From assembly GCA_902769585.1 (NCBI GenBank), contig CACXPT010000017.1, forward strand, positions 1 through 36,305: a stretch of 36,305 bases of DNA, in the 5' to 3' direction. The stretch comes from an uncultured bacterium. GTDB taxonomy: Bacteria; Verrucomicrobiota; Kiritimatiellia; RFP12; UBA1067. The position numbers and the translations under genes are program-made. Positions 15,904-24,382 of this stretch are shown piece by piece (the first letter of the stretch is position 1; every line of letters begins with the position of its first letter). The notes beneath the pieces were generated by a model, which saw only the letters and a program-made list of their open reading frames with translations, did not search any database and was not told the origin of the DNA.

Positions 15904-16025
15904 TGCTTAGTGCCTAGTGCTTAGTGCCTAGTGCATAGTGCTTGGTGCGATGCTGGCGCACCAATAACATGCCTGCAAAGCCCGCACTAAGCACTAAGCA
16001 CTAAGCACTAGGCACCAAGCACTAA
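15886..16025. repeat. Inverted heptamer array with 35-bp core, copy 1
   Basis: Left arm 15886-15948: nine units of (T/C/A)T(A/G)GTGC. Core 15949-15983 begins GATGCTGGCGC and ends GCCTGCAAAGCCC. Right arm 15984-16025: six units of GCAC(T/C)A(A/G), the inverse complement. It occupies the whole gap between the convergent HipA-like and pilR genes and reaches into both, supplying the TAG stop of each. It could fold into a long hairpin and act as a two-way terminator; there is no U-tract. Confidence 0.9.
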
Positions 16026-17401
16026 TCATCCGCCAGCTTGCGGTACAATGTGCTCAAGTTGACATCGAGCTTTTCTGCGGCCTTTTCCTTGTCCCCGTTG
16101 GTGGTGGAGAGGATGTACTCGATGTACTCTCGCTCACGCTGCTTGAGGAAGCTCTTTAGGGACGTGTTGGACGAGGAAAGCCCTTGGCCTAACGATACCG
16201 CACCTGGAACTGCCGCCATGTCCGTAGGCGTGTGCCGCTGAATCTTCGGGGGCAGAAGATCGACCGTGATGTCGCCTTCCGAGAGGAACGTGAGAGCGTG
16301 ACGCATGGCGTTCTCCAGTTCCCGCACGTTGCCTGGCCAGTCGTATGAGGTCAGCACGCGAGCCGCTTCCGGCGTTATGGCCGGGACAGGCTCATCCTCT
16401 GGCGTTTCGGTACGGATGAAATGCAACGCGAGCGGCAGAATGTCCTCAGGGCGCTCGCGCAACGGCGGGATATCGATCGTAATCACCGCGAAACGATAGT
16501 ACAGGTCGCCTCGGAACGATCCGTTCGCAACAGCCTTCTCCAAGTCCGCGTTCGATGCCGCGATTACCCGTACGTCCACCGGAATCGCCTTCGTGCCGCC
16601 CACGCGCCTTATCTCGTGTTCCTGCAGCACTCGCAGCAATTTTCCTTGCAGGACGAGCGGCATGGACGAAATCTCGTCAAGGAACAGTGTACCGCCGTTG
16701 GCGGCCTCAAACAACCCCTCCTTGTCCGCATGCGCCCCAGTGAAGGCGCCCTTCACGTGCCCGAACATCTCGCTTTCGAGCAGGTTCTCCGGCAGAGCGG
16801 CGCAGTTGACCGCCACCCACGGTCCATCCGCGCGCGTCGATGCCTTGTGGATAGTGCGTGCGATCACCTCCTTGCCGGTGCCGGACTCGCCGTTTATGAG
16901 CACCGTCGCAGGCGTAGGACCTACCTTCTGGATCGTGTCGCAAACCTTCTTCATCGTAGGTGACGATGCGATGAAACTGTCGAACTGGTAAGGAATTTTC
17001 GCATCCGCCTTGAGCAGCTTGGCGGACGCGGCGTTCTTTGATATCTGCTCCTCGGCGCGCTTGAGGCACGCGAGCATGTCATCAACCTTGAAGGGCTTGG
17101 TGAGATAGTCAAACACGCCGCTCTTCATCGCGTCGATCGCCGTCTCGATGTTCACGCATCCAGTGAGGATGATGACTGGCATCACGGCCGTCACTTTGCG
17201 TATCTCGCGGAAGAGAGCCATTCCGTCCATCGGCTCCATGCGCAGATCCGTCACCGTGATGTCGATACCACCAGCCTTTACGATAGCCAGCGCGGACGCA
17301 CCATCACCCGCCGTCTTCACGGCGTAACCGCTCGACTTCAGCAGGCTCTGCAGAAGCAAAAGTGTACCTACCTCGTCGTCAACGATGAGAATGGTGGTCA
17401 T
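16022..17401 (-). CDS. pilR: Sigma-54-dependent response regulator (PilR/NtrC family)
   Basis: 459 residues. Receiver domain 1-120 with VDDE acidic pocket, phospho-acceptor D52 (TDLRM), ILTG and K102 (LTKPF). AAA+ domain about 140-370: Walker A GESGTGKE (171-178), sigma-54-contacting GAFTGA (218-223), [11 protein letters not shown]alker B and RVIAASN. C-terminal Fis-type HTH about 425-459 ([21 protein letters not shown]). It would activate the six sigma-54 motifs found here. No sensor kinase (PilS) is present in the window. The name rests on position between pilA and pilC/pilB; an orthologue of another NtrC-class member is possible. The TAG stop lies in the last unit of the heptamer array. 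Confidence 0.9.
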   Translation of the reverse strand: MTTILIVDDEVGTLLLLQSLLKSSGYAVKTAGDGASALAIVKAGGIDITVTDLRMEPMDGMALFREIRKVTAVMPVIILTGCVNIETAIDAMKSGVFDYLTKPFKVDDMLACLKRAEEQISKNAASAKLLKADAKIPYQFDSFIASSPTMKKVCDTIQKVGPTPATVLINGESGTGKEVIARTIHKASTRADGPWVAVNCAALPENLLESEMFGHVKGAFTGAHADKEGLFEAANGGTLFLDEISSMPLVLQGKLLRVLQEHEIRRVGGTKAIPVDVRVIAASNADLEKAVANGSFRGDLYYRFAVITIDIPPLRERPEDILPLALHFIRTETPEDEPVPAITPEAARVLTSYDWPGNVRELENAMRHALTFLSEGDITVDLLPPKIQRHTPTDMAAVPGAVSLGQGLSSSNTSLKSFLKQREREYIEYILSTTNGDKEKAAEKLDVNLSTLYRKLADD

Positions 17402-17411
17402 GTCGCCGATT

Positions 17412-17441
17412 ATTATACCACTTTTTGGGCGATGCTGACAA
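17412..17441 (-). promoter_or_regulatory. Sigma-70-type promoter of pilR
   Basis: -35 TTGTCA (17441-17436), 18-bp spacer, extended -10 TGG-TATAAT (17420-17412). The predicted start near 17405 is 4 nt from the ATG, and no ribosome site is present. Confidence 0.7.
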
Positions 17442-17458
17442 GTATCGTATTTTTGTCA

Positions 17459-17626
17459 TAAGTGCCTAGTGCCTAGTGCTTGGTGCTTAGTGCTTAGTGC
17501 CTAGTGCTTAGTGCTTGGTGCTTAGTGCGATGCTTGCGCGCCCAAATCTTGCCTGCAAAGCCCGCACCAAGCACCAGGCACCAAGCACCAAGCACTAAGC
17601 ACCAGGCACCAAGCACTAGGCACTAA
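17459..17626. repeat. Inverted heptamer array with 35-bp core, copy 2
   Basis: Left arm 17459-17528: ten units of (T/C)T(A/G)GTGC, the first imperfect. Core 17529-17563 is the same length as in copy 1 and identical at 29 of 35 positions, with GATGCT at the start and TGCCTGCAAAGCCC at the end. Right arm 17564-17626: nine units of GCAC(C/T)A(A/G). It fills the gap between the pilC stop and the pilR promoter, and its outer unit supplies the pilC TAG stop. Confidence 0.92.
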
Positions 17627-18693
17627 CGAGCTATCGAGCCGAGGTTGAAGATCGGCAGGAACATCGCAAGCACGATCGTGCCGATGACGGCACCAAGGAA
17701 CACCATCAGGAAAGGCTCCATGAGGGACGTGAGCGTCCCGAGCATCAACTCGACGTCCTCATCATAGGCATCCGCTACGGAATCGAGCATATCCTCAACT
17801 TTGCCCGCCTTCTCGCCAGCGGCTATCATGCGAACCATCAGCGTAGGCATATAGGGCTTTCCCTCCAGGGATGGACTGAGCTGGTTGCCCTGCTCCACCT
17901 CGAGACGTGCCGCCAGAATGGCCTGCTCCAGCACCGTGTTGCCGATGGAACCTGCCACCACTTTCAGAGACTTCAGGATGGGTACGCCGGCCGCGATCAT
18001 CTGGGCGAGCAGGCGGCAGAAACGTCCGATGCTGGCCTTCTGGTTTAGTTGGCCGAAAATCGGCATCTTGAGCATCCATTCGTCGAAGCGCCGCCGCCCA
18101 GATTTCGTCTTCTTCCACCGCCGAAACAGCCACACCAACGCCATGACGATTGGAAGAATTATGTACCACCACGCCTTTACGAAATCCGATACATCAACAA
18201 GCTTCTGCGTCAACCAAGGCAGATCCTTGCCGAATCCTGAAAACATTTCCGCGAAGACAGGCACCACGAACTGGATCAAGCCTGCCGACATCAGAAGAGC
18301 GATCGACATGATCACCGCAGGATACGTCATCGCGCTCTTCACCTTCTTGCGCAGGCGCGATGCAGACGCGAGGATGATCGAAAGCCGTCGCATCACCGGC
18401 GCAAACTGGCCAGACTGCTCGCCAGCCACCACCATGTTGACGTACATGTCGTCGAACAGCTGCGGAAAATCCGCCAGTCCCGCCGAAAGCGGCTCTCCCC
18501 GCTCAATCACGTCCAGCAGATGCCTCAGCACCTTCTTGAACTCCGGGTCGTCGCACTGCTCCTCCAGCGTCATGATAGACGAAAGGATCGACATGCCAGC
18601 CCCCAGCATCGACGCGATCTGGCGCGAGAACGGAATAACCTGCGTCGCCGCAAGCTTCTTGGCCCTTTTGACTTTGATGACACGTCCAGCCAT
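17623..18693 (-). CDS. pilC: Type IV pilus inner-membrane platform protein
   Basis: 356 residues (PilC/GspF family usually 350-410). Two homologous halves each begin with a four-helix cytoplasmic GspF domain: FSRQIASMLGAGMSILSSIMTLEEQ... near 22 and IGRFCRLLAQMIAAGVPILKSLKVVAG near 225. TM segments follow near 125-150 and 175-190, with a C-terminal one in FLMVFLGAVIGTIVLAMFLPIF. The 'VVAGEQSG' and 'MIAAGEKAGK' repeats are the family signature. PilC is the platform that PilB drives. It lies 3 bp below the pilB stop, so the two are co-translated. Its TAG stop is formed by the edge of heptamer array copy 2. Confidence 0.95.
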   Translation of the reverse strand: MAGRVIKVKRAKKLAATQVIPFSRQIASMLGAGMSILSSIMTLEEQCDDPEFKKVLRHLLDVIERGEPLSAGLADFPQLFDDMYVNMVVAGEQSGQFAPVMRRLSIILASASRLRKKVKSAMTYPAVIMSIALLMSAGLIQFVVPVFAEMFSGFGKDLPWLTQKLVDVSDFVKAWWYIILPIVMALVWLFRRWKKTKSGRRRFDEWMLKMPIFGQLNQKASIGRFCRLLAQMIAAGVPILKSLKVVAGSIGNTVLEQAILAARLEVEQGNQLSPSLEGKPYMPTLMVRMIAAGEKAGKVEDMLDSVADAYDEDVELMLGTLTSLMEPFLMVFLGAVIGTIVLAMFLPIFNLGSIAR

Positions 18694-18696
18694 TGG

Positions 18697-20445
18697 CTAT
18701 TCGCCTCCTGTGACTTCGAATGCCGCTTCAAGGGAGGTGACGCCGGCACGGACCTTGCGCATCCCGGCTTCCTTCAGCGACACCATGCCCTCCTGAAGCG
18801 CCAGCTCCCTCAGCTTCTCCGCGTTGCCTCCCCTCTCTATTATGCCGCGTATGGCGTTCGAGATCGGCAGCACCTCCATGAACGCCCCGCGCCCCTTGTA
18901 GCCGGAGTTGTGGCATTTGGGGCATCCGCCAGGCCCGTATATCTGCACACCCTCGAACGGCTCTGGATCAACGCGATTCGCCTCCAGAAGCTCCATGTTG
19001 ACCTCCACCGGCTGGCGGCAGAACGGACACAGCTTGCGGAAAAGACGTTGCGCCTGCGCAAGGATAAGCGAGCTGGCCAGCAGGAACGGCGGCACCTCCA
19101 TGTCGATAAGTCGCGGGATGACACCGCACGCGTCGTTGGTGTGGAGCGTCGAGAGCACCAGGTGCCCTGTCAAGGCCGCCTTGACCGCGATGTCTGCGGT
19201 CTCGTTGTCGCGGATTTCGCCCACGAGCACGATGTCCGGGTCCTGACGCAACACGCTTCGCAGGATACCGGCGAACGTCAACCCCTGCGCCACGTTCACG
19301 TGGCATTGGTTCACGCCCGCCAGCTCGTATTCAACCGGGTCCTCGGCCGTGACGATGTTCACGTTCGGCTGGTTAAGGTCCTGCAGACAGGAGTAGAGCG
19401 TCGTCGTCTTGCCCGATCCCGTCGGACCGGTCACGAGGATAATACCATGTGGCTGCTCGATCGCGAACTTCATGGCCTTATAGGCATATTCGTCGAGGCC
19501 GAGCGACGCGAGGCCCGGCGCCAGGTTCGCCTTGTCGAGGATACGCATCACGACCTTCTCGCCGTGTACGGTTGGAAGGATGGAGACGCGCACGTCCACC
19601 TCCTTCTTCAAGGCCTTCACCTTGAAGCGCCCGTCCTGCGGCTTGCGGCGCTCGGCGATGTCGAGGTTAGACATGATCTTGATGCGCGAAACTACCGCCG
19701 AATGCAGGGCTTTGGGCGGAGCAGGACGCTCCACCAGCTCGCCGTCGATGCGGTAGCGCAGGCGCGACGTCTTTTCGCCGGCCTCGAAGTGGATGTCGGA
19801 CGCCTTCGTCTTCAGCGCCTCGATCATCATGGTGTTGACCATGCGTATGACAGGCGCCTCGCCAGCGGATTCCGCCGAGGCATCGATCGCGTCCTCCTTC
19901 TCCTCTGCGGACGAGAACTCGATCTCGGTGTCCTGCCCCTTCATGATGTTTTCCATCGCGAGAGCAGGGTTGGCCGCATCTTCCTGGACTTTCAGGCGTC
20001 CCAGGGCGTCCATCACGTCCTTTTCGGGTGCCACGCACGACCAGATGCGCCCGCCCGCCGCACGAGACACCTCCTCCTGCGACGGCAGGTCGAACGGGTC
20101 CGCGAACGCGATCGTGAGCCGTCCGCAAAGCTTCATCACCGGTACCGCCTTCGCCTTCATCCAGAAGTCCAGCGGCTTGGATCCAGTCAGTTCCTTCGGG
20201 ATGGAGAAGTTCTCTGGCAACGTCAGCGGCGGCATGTTCAGGTATGCCGCCGCCGCCAGCGTGAAAGCGGCGGGATCGACCAGGTTCTTCTGGACGAGAT
20301 AGCGCTCTAGCGGCAACTTGTCCTGATGCGCCTGCTCGGCGAATACCGTAAGCTTGTCAGACGAAATGACGTTAAACTTCAACAGCGCATCCGAAAAGCT
20401 TGCGAAGCGCGCACGGGATTTCTTTATGGGAAGAATGATTGGCAT
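18697..20445 (-). CDS. pilB: Type IV pilus extension ATPase
   Basis: 582 residues from ATG 20445, which is supported by the sigma-54 motif ending 13 bp above it; the longer frame (to 20529) runs through that motif. The N-terminal MshEN/GspE-N region (about 10-150) is followed by the secretion ATPase core: GPTGSGKTTTLY Walker A, the EDPVEYELAGVNQCHVN Asp box, LRQDPDIVLVGEIRD Walker B and LVLSTLHTNDACGV His box. A tetracysteine zinc site follows (CPFC and CPKCHNSGYKGRGAF), characteristic of PilB/GspE assembly ATPases and absent from PilT. A short acidic insertion (SSAEEKEDAIDASAES) lies near residue 190. It powers pilin polymerisation with PilC. Confidence 0.94.
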   Translation of the reverse strand: MPIILPIKKSRARFASFSDALLKFNVISSDKLTVFAEQAHQDKLPLERYLVQKNLVDPAAFTLAAAAYLNMPPLTLPENFSIPKELTGSKPLDFWMKAKAVPVMKLCGRLTIAFADPFDLPSQEEVSRAAGGRIWSCVAPEKDVMDALGRLKVQEDAANPALAMENIMKGQDTEIEFSSAEEKEDAIDASAESAGEAPVIRMVNTMMIEALKTKASDIHFEAGEKTSRLRYRIDGELVERPAPPKALHSAVVSRIKIMSNLDIAERRKPQDGRFKVKALKKEVDVRVSILPTVHGEKVVMRILDKANLAPGLASLGLDEYAYKAMKFAIEQPHGIILVTGPTGSGKTTTLYSCLQDLNQPNVNIVTAEDPVEYELAGVNQCHVNVAQGLTFAGILRSVLRQDPDIVLVGEIRDNETADIAVKAALTGHLVLSTLHTNDACGVIPRLIDMEVPPFLLASSLILAQAQRLFRKLCPFCRQPVEVNMELLEANRVDPEPFEGVQIYGPGGCPKCHNSGYKGRGAFMEVLPISNAIRGIIERGGNAEKLRELALQEGMVSLKEAGMRKVRAGVTSLEAAFEVTGGE

Positions 20446-20457
20446 CACTAGTAGACT

Positions 20458-20473
20458 AGCAGAAACCATGCCA
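20458..20473 (-). promoter_or_regulatory. Sigma-54-type promoter of pilB-pilC
   Basis: TGGCATG-GTTT-CTGCT with exact GG-N10-GC spacing (GG 20472-20471, GC 20460-20459). Start predicted at about 20447, 2 nt before the pilB ATG. Two bases differ from the strict consensus. Confidence 0.6.
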
Positions 20474-20478
20474 TGCAT

Positions 20479-20494
20479 TGGCATGTCTTCTGCT
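20479..20494 (+). promoter_or_regulatory. Sigma-54-type promoter of the TPR/pseudopilin operon
   Basis: TGGCATG-TCTT-CTGCT, the mirror image of the pilB motif, with GG at 20480-20481 and GC at 20492-20493. Start predicted near 20505, which would put the octamer array (20531-20578) into the 88-nt leader. Confidence 0.62.
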
Positions 20495-20530
20495 TTAATC
20501 ATACATAGGAACACCATCAAAATCACCAAA

Positions 20531-20578
20531 CTTTTAACCTTCTAACCTTTTAATCTTTTAAACTTTTAAACTTCCAAA
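20531..20578 (+). repeat. Octamer array between pilB and the pseudopilin operon
   Basis: Six consecutive 8-mers: CTTTTAAC, CTTCTAAC, CTTTTAAT, CTTTTAAA twice, CTTCCAAA. It lies 84-131 bp upstream of the predicted pilB start and in the leader of the divergent operon. Confidence 0.8.
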
Positions 20579-20592
20579 ACACCTAACTAACC

Positions 20593-21459
20593 ATGGCAGA
20601 GACTCAAAAATTTGACCCGAAACTTGAAGAAGGCATCGCCTATTTCGAGAAAATGCTGCAGTTGACGCCTGACGACCGTGTCACGCTGCAGTTCCTGTGC
20701 GTTGCATACGGGCAAATCGGCCAGCCGGAGAAGCAACGTCGGGCGCTCGTCTCGTATGCCGGAGTCCTCCTCAAGGAAAAAGACTTCGAGGAGGCGGAAA
20801 AGCTTGTCGAACAGCTGGAGAAATACACCGAACCAGATGCACGAGCCGCAGTCCTGCGAATCCGCGCCGCCCAGCGTCCCAAGCAGGCTGCCGAACCGCC
20901 CAAGGAAGACGCCGCAACCCCTGCTACCGGCAACAAGACCACCACAGCCGTGTATATCGCCATCAAGGCAGAGAAGAAGCTTGCCCGCCACCTCGCGGAG
21001 AGCAAGGTTATCGACGAGGCTACAGCGGACGCGATTCAGGATCGACTGACGGCGCTTGCAGACGTGCCAGGATGCTTCCTTGTCTCAACCCTCTCGGAAA
21101 TAGAGAAAGAGAACACTGCCACCGCCGAGGCAGTCTCCGCATTTCTTGCGGACGAGACTGGCGCACCGCCTATCCCGCTTGAGGCGTTCCCCGCCGTCGA
21201 AGAGCTGTCGCTGAACCTCCCCGACTCCATAGTGCGTGTTCGCGGCGTGCTGCCGTTCGCCAAGTTAGGCGACACATTGCTTGTTGCCACTCTCAATCCC
21301 TTCGACGATGCCCTCAAGAAGCAGGTCGAGTCTGCCGCCGGTGCTCCCTGCCGCTTCTACATTGCCAACCCGCGGACAATGGAGACGACGCTTGACCGCC
21401 TCTTTTCGGAGGCGACGCTTGATGAACCTGCCAACGTTCCAGCGCCAGGAGGAGACTAG
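20593..21459 (+). CDS. TPR protein with stand-alone MshEN (GspE N-terminal-like) domain
   Basis: 288 residues. About 8-75 are TPR-like helices (KLEEGIAYFEKMLQLTPDDRVTLQFLCVAYGQIGQPEKQ). A P/A-rich linker (90-112) follows, then a region that parallels the PilB N-terminus: a helical part (HLAESKVIDEATADAIQDRL...) and an MshEN-like alpha/beta part (VRGVLPFAKLGDTLLVATLNPFDDALKKQVESAAG...FYIANPRTMETTLDRLF). No ATPase domain is present. First gene of the pseudopilin operon, divergent from pilB and with its own sigma-54 motif. It may cap or regulate PilB, or connect it to the minor-pilin complex; some MshEN domains bind c-di-GMP, but I cannot confirm those residues here. No standard name. Confidence 0.78.
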   Translation: MAETQKFDPKLEEGIAYFEKMLQLTPDDRVTLQFLCVAYGQIGQPEKQRRALVSYAGVLLKEKDFEEAEKLVEQLEKYTEPDARAAVLRIRAAQRPKQAAEPPKEDAATPATGNKTTTAVYIAIKAEKKLARHLAESKVIDEATADAIQDRLTALADVPGCFLVSTLSEIEKENTATAEAVSAFLADETGAPPIPLEAFPAVEELSLNLPDSIVRVRGVLPFAKLGDTLLVATLNPFDDALKKQVESAAGAPCRFYIANPRTMETTLDRLFSEATLDEPANVPAPGGD

Positions 21460-21461
21460 CC

Positions 21462-21917
21462 ATGCGCATCTCCGGCGACAGAATGGCTGCGCGCGCCGGC
21501 GTAACGCTTCTCGAGGTCATGCTCGCCGGAGCCTTGACCGCGATCGCCGTACTCGCCACGCTGGAGGCCTTCATCGTCGCCGGAAAGGTTGCCCACGAGA
21601 ACGCCGAGATGCTTCGGGCGGACAACGTCGCCTTTGATCTCCTGTGGCGAAAGTTCTACGGCGACTACGATCAGATGAGATCCACCGCAGGACAGCTCGT
21701 GCAGGAAAAGAACACCAGCGACAGCAATTCCCCCTATCGTTCCGCCTCGCTGGACGACCCGCCGTCCTACGCCTACCGCGAGTACGTCACGCTCATCAAC
21801 GCCAACAACGACGGCGACGGCAAACTGCTCACTGTCACGCTGAGATACGGACCTGAAGGCCAGTACACCATCTCGAACGAGATTTTCCGATGCAACATTC
21901 CAAGGACTACGAACTGA
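21462..21917 (+). CDS. Prepilin-like minor pseudopilin (GspI/PilV-like)
   Basis: 151 residues. The leader MRISGDRMAARAG is followed by V-T-L-L-E-V-M and a hydrophobic helix (LAGALTAIAVLATLEAF): a type III signal for PilD with Glu at +5. GGAGGAG (21448-21455) supports ATG 21462. The globular part is small and lacks Cys pairs until the end (RCNIPRTTN). It begins 2 bp after the TPR-MshEN gene and ends 1 bp before the next prepilin gene. Likely a priming/tip minor pilin, but GspI versus PilV cannot be told. Confidence 0.82.
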   Translation: MRISGDRMAARAGVTLLEVMLAGALTAIAVLATLEAFIVAGKVAHENAEMLRADNVAFDLLWRKFYGDYDQMRSTAGQLVQEKNTSDSNSPYRSASLDDPPSYAYREYVTLINANNDGDGKLLTVTLRYGPEGQYTISNEIFRCNIPRTTN

Positions 21918-21918
21918 C

Positions 21919-22428
21919 ATGGTTGCACGCACCGACAGATCCGGCTTCACGCTCATGGAGACGATGGTCGCCTCGTCCATCGCCACGATCGTGATGCTCG
22001 CGCTCGTCGGCATGTTCCTCTTCTGCCAGAAGATGTTCCGCATCACAATCGCCGAGGCGGAATCCACCCTCGCAATGCGCGAGCTGCGCGACAAGCTCCT
22101 CTTCCGCGCCGGCCCCGGGCTCAACAGCGGGCTCCTCACCGGCAGGGCCATCGCCGACGCCGCCTCAATCACCATGACCTGGCCCACGCTCGACAGCGAC
22201 GCCGCCAACGACAAGCCCGACCGCATCCGGCTCGTCTGGCGCGAGAACAACTTCTTCAACGAGAGGCTTCCGCACACGGCGGTCAACCTGAAATGGTTCG
22301 CTCCCAGCGGTTTCCTTCAAATGCAGGACTGGTCCCAGACCGTCGACCTGCCGCGCATCAGGCTGGAACTCGGCAGCCCCGTCGAGGATTCCGTCCGCCA
22401 GACGTCCTGGATCCTTCTGCCGCAATGA
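21919..22428 (+). CDS. Prepilin-like minor pseudopilin (GspJ/PilW-like)
   Basis: 169 residues. Basic leader MVARTDRSG, then F-T-L-M-E-T-M and a hydrophobic helix (VASSIATIVMLALVGMFLF). Glu at +5 of the mature protein is conserved. The C-terminal part ends in IRLELGSPVEDSVRQTSWILLPQ, similar to the strands that close PilW/GspJ folds. It begins one base after the previous stop. Second minor pilin of the operon; the next gene is a PilX-like protein, as in pilV-pilW-pilX or gspI-J-K order. Confidence 0.82.
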   Translation: MVARTDRSGFTLMETMVASSIATIVMLALVGMFLFCQKMFRITIAEAESTLAMRELRDKLLFRAGPGLNSGLLTGRAIADAASITMTWPTLDSDAANDKPDRIRLVWRENNFFNERLPHTAVNLKWFAPSGFLQMQDWSQTVDLPRIRLELGSPVEDSVRQTSWILLPQ

Positions 22429-22439
22429 GGAGAACCGCC

Positions 22440-24347
22440 ATGAAGAAGACTTCTCCAAAATACGGATTCATCCTGCCGACAGCCATCATCCTGATGTTCG
22501 TCTGCTCGATCGCGATCGCCGCCGTGCTGAGCTACGTATCCTTCACCACGCGCATGACAGCCGTCCATCTCGGCAATTCCGCGTGCCGCTTCGCCGCGCA
22601 GTCTGCGATCGAGTCCGCAAAGCAGCGCATCTACAAGGGCTTCTACTCCTATTCCGGCAGCACGGCCAGGGTAGGACTAATGAGCGGCAATGCCTTCTCC
22701 TGGTTCAACAGCTATTCGTCAGGCTCGCCATCGACCATTGGATCTGGCACCGTCGTGACGCTTCCCGCCTCGACCAACATCAACGGCTGCGTGGTGACAC
22801 CCGTGATCCACCACTCCGGACGCGTCGCCAACCAGCCCATGGCCGTCTTGACCATACGCGCGACAGCAACGCGCCAGAATCCTGGCGGCACGACATCGTC
22901 CTCCACCATCGAGGAACGCGTCCGCTTCGCGCTCATGCGCTCGCGCGTGTTCGACAACGCCTACTTCGTCAACAACTACGGCTGGTTCCAGGGCAGCGCC
23001 ATCACCGCCAACGGCGACGTGCGTGCGAACGGCAACCTCTACCTCGATTCTGGCTGTACGGTCAACGGACACGCATACGCCGCCAAGAACGACGAGCTGA
23101 ACGTCATCGGCTCCATCGAAAACACCGGCAAGATGCAGGATCTCAACACCTACTGGAGCAGCTGCGGCAATTCTGCCCGCCCCACCACCCCAGCATATCG
23201 TGGCGGAGACTACTACGGCGGCGGCTACGACCCCACCTTCTCCGTCACCGAACGGCTCCATCCCTTCCAGGACGAGCTCACGATGCCATACATCTCCGAG
23301 TTGGGCGAGTACGTCACATACGCCCAGGAAACTGGCGGCAAGATATCCGGCGGCATCGCCTACAAGCTGGACGCGAGCGGCAACGTCACGTCGTATTCCC
23401 CAGGCACCATCAACGCCCACTACAGCGGCGCCGGCCCGTCTGGCAAGTCGACCCTTTCTGACAAGGGCGCGCTCGTCATCGAAGGCACCCAAGCCAATCC
23501 GATCATCCTTGACGGACCCGTCGTCGTCGATTCGGACGTCATCATAAAAGGCTATGTCAAGGGACAGGGAACCATCTATTCCGGACGCAACATCCACATA
23601 GCAGGCGACATCAAGTATGTCAATCCCCCCAGCTGGAACCATCCCGACACGACCCCCACCGCCACAGAAAAGGTCAACGCCAATAAGGACTTCCTCGGCC
23701 TCGCCGCCAAGGGGAACATCGTCATGGGCGACTATACCCTCTCCTCCTGGCTCGGCGCGAACAACTCCAACGGACTCCAGTACTACCTCAAGAACGGACC
23801 ATATGTCCAGCAGTACAGATGCGACGAATCCGACAACACGATCGGCTATCCACGCACGAGGGAGTACGGCTGGACGTCTGACGAATCGGTGTTTTGCGGC
23901 GACTACACGCAGAAGGACGGAGGAAAGAAGGTGGAAGTCAGCACCAAGACGGAATGGGTTTACGAAAACGGCCGCCGCGTGCAAAAGACTACAACGACCA
24001 TTGCCGATGCCCAGACGCGCCGCTATTACGAGTCCGTATGCCCAGACAAGATCATCCAGTACCTCTGCGGCGACACGCAGACTTCCAGTTACGGCGGCTC
24101 CAGCTACAGGCCGACCATCACGCGCATCGATGCGGTCATGTACAACAACCACGGCATAATCGGACATATCGGCAACTGTACCATAAACGGTTCACTTGTT
24201 TGCCGCAACGAGGCAATGATCTACTCTGGTGCACTCAAGATCAACTGGGACCACCGTCTCTTTTCCGGCTTCGACGGCAACATCGGCCTGCCGATGGACG
24301 CCTCCCAGCCCCCCCAGACCCTATCCTGGCGCGAGATTTCAAATTAG
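22440..24347 (+). CDS. PilX/GspK-like N-terminal helix protein with large beta-rich ectodomain
   Basis: 635 residues from ATG 22440 (AGGAGA 6 bp upstream; an alternative ATG at 22425 overlaps the previous stop). MKKTSPKYGFILPTAIILMFVCSIAIAAVLSYVSF resembles the PilX/GspK leader-helix, with G-F as candidate cleavage site and no Glu at +5, as in GspK/PilX. Then a long ectodomain: Ser/Gly-rich segments, then repeated strands (ITANGDVRANGNLYLDSG, NPIILDGPVVVDSDVIIKG, GTIYSGRNIHIAGDI) that look like a beta-helix/bactofilin-like polymer fold. Such PilX-N plus beta-helix proteins are common in PVC bacteria. Likely a tip complex or surface-adhesin component; function is inferred from the operon. Confidence 0.8.
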   Translation: MKKTSPKYGFILPTAIILMFVCSIAIAAVLSYVSFTTRMTAVHLGNSACRFAAQSAIESAKQRIYKGFYSYSGSTARVGLMSGNAFSWFNSYSSGSPSTIGSGTVVTLPASTNINGCVVTPVIHHSGRVANQPMAVLTIRATATRQNPGGTTSSSTIEERVRFALMRSRVFDNAYFVNNYGWFQGSAITANGDVRANGNLYLDSGCTVNGHAYAAKNDELNVIGSIENTGKMQDLNTYWSSCGNSARPTTPAYRGGDYYGGGYDPTFSVTERLHPFQDELTMPYISELGEYVTYAQETGGKISGGIAYKLDASGNVTSYSPGTINAHYSGAGPSGKSTLSDKGALVIEGTQANPIILDGPVVVDSDVIIKGYVKGQGTIYSGRNIHIAGDIKYVNPPSWNHPDTTPTATEKVNANKDFLGLAAKGNIVMGDYTLSSWLGANNSNGLQYYLKNGPYVQQYRCDESDNTIGYPRTREYGWTSDESVFCGDYTQKDGGKKVEVSTKTEWVYENGRRVQKTTTTIADAQTRRYYESVCPDKIIQYLCGDTQTSSYGGSSYRPTITRIDAVMYNNHGIIGHIGNCTINGSLVCRNEAMIYSGALKINWDHRLFSGFDGNIGLPMDASQPPQTLSWREISN

Positions 24348-24382
24348 CAGGGTTTAAAATCGGAAATTACTTCTATACGATC

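Noticed and set aside
15886..17626. Heptamer arrays as CRISPR
   Set aside because: Units are 7 bp with no unique spacers, and the two arms are inverse complements; no cas genes nearby.
18520..20310. Plus-strand 596-codon frame opposite pilB/pilC
   Set aside because: His/Arg/Leu-rich shadow of pilB; the pilB motifs on the other strand are unambiguous.
22719..24167. Minus-strand open frame opposite the PilX-like gene
   Set aside because: Same cause: GC-rich antisense shadow, no ribosome site, no recognisable protein.
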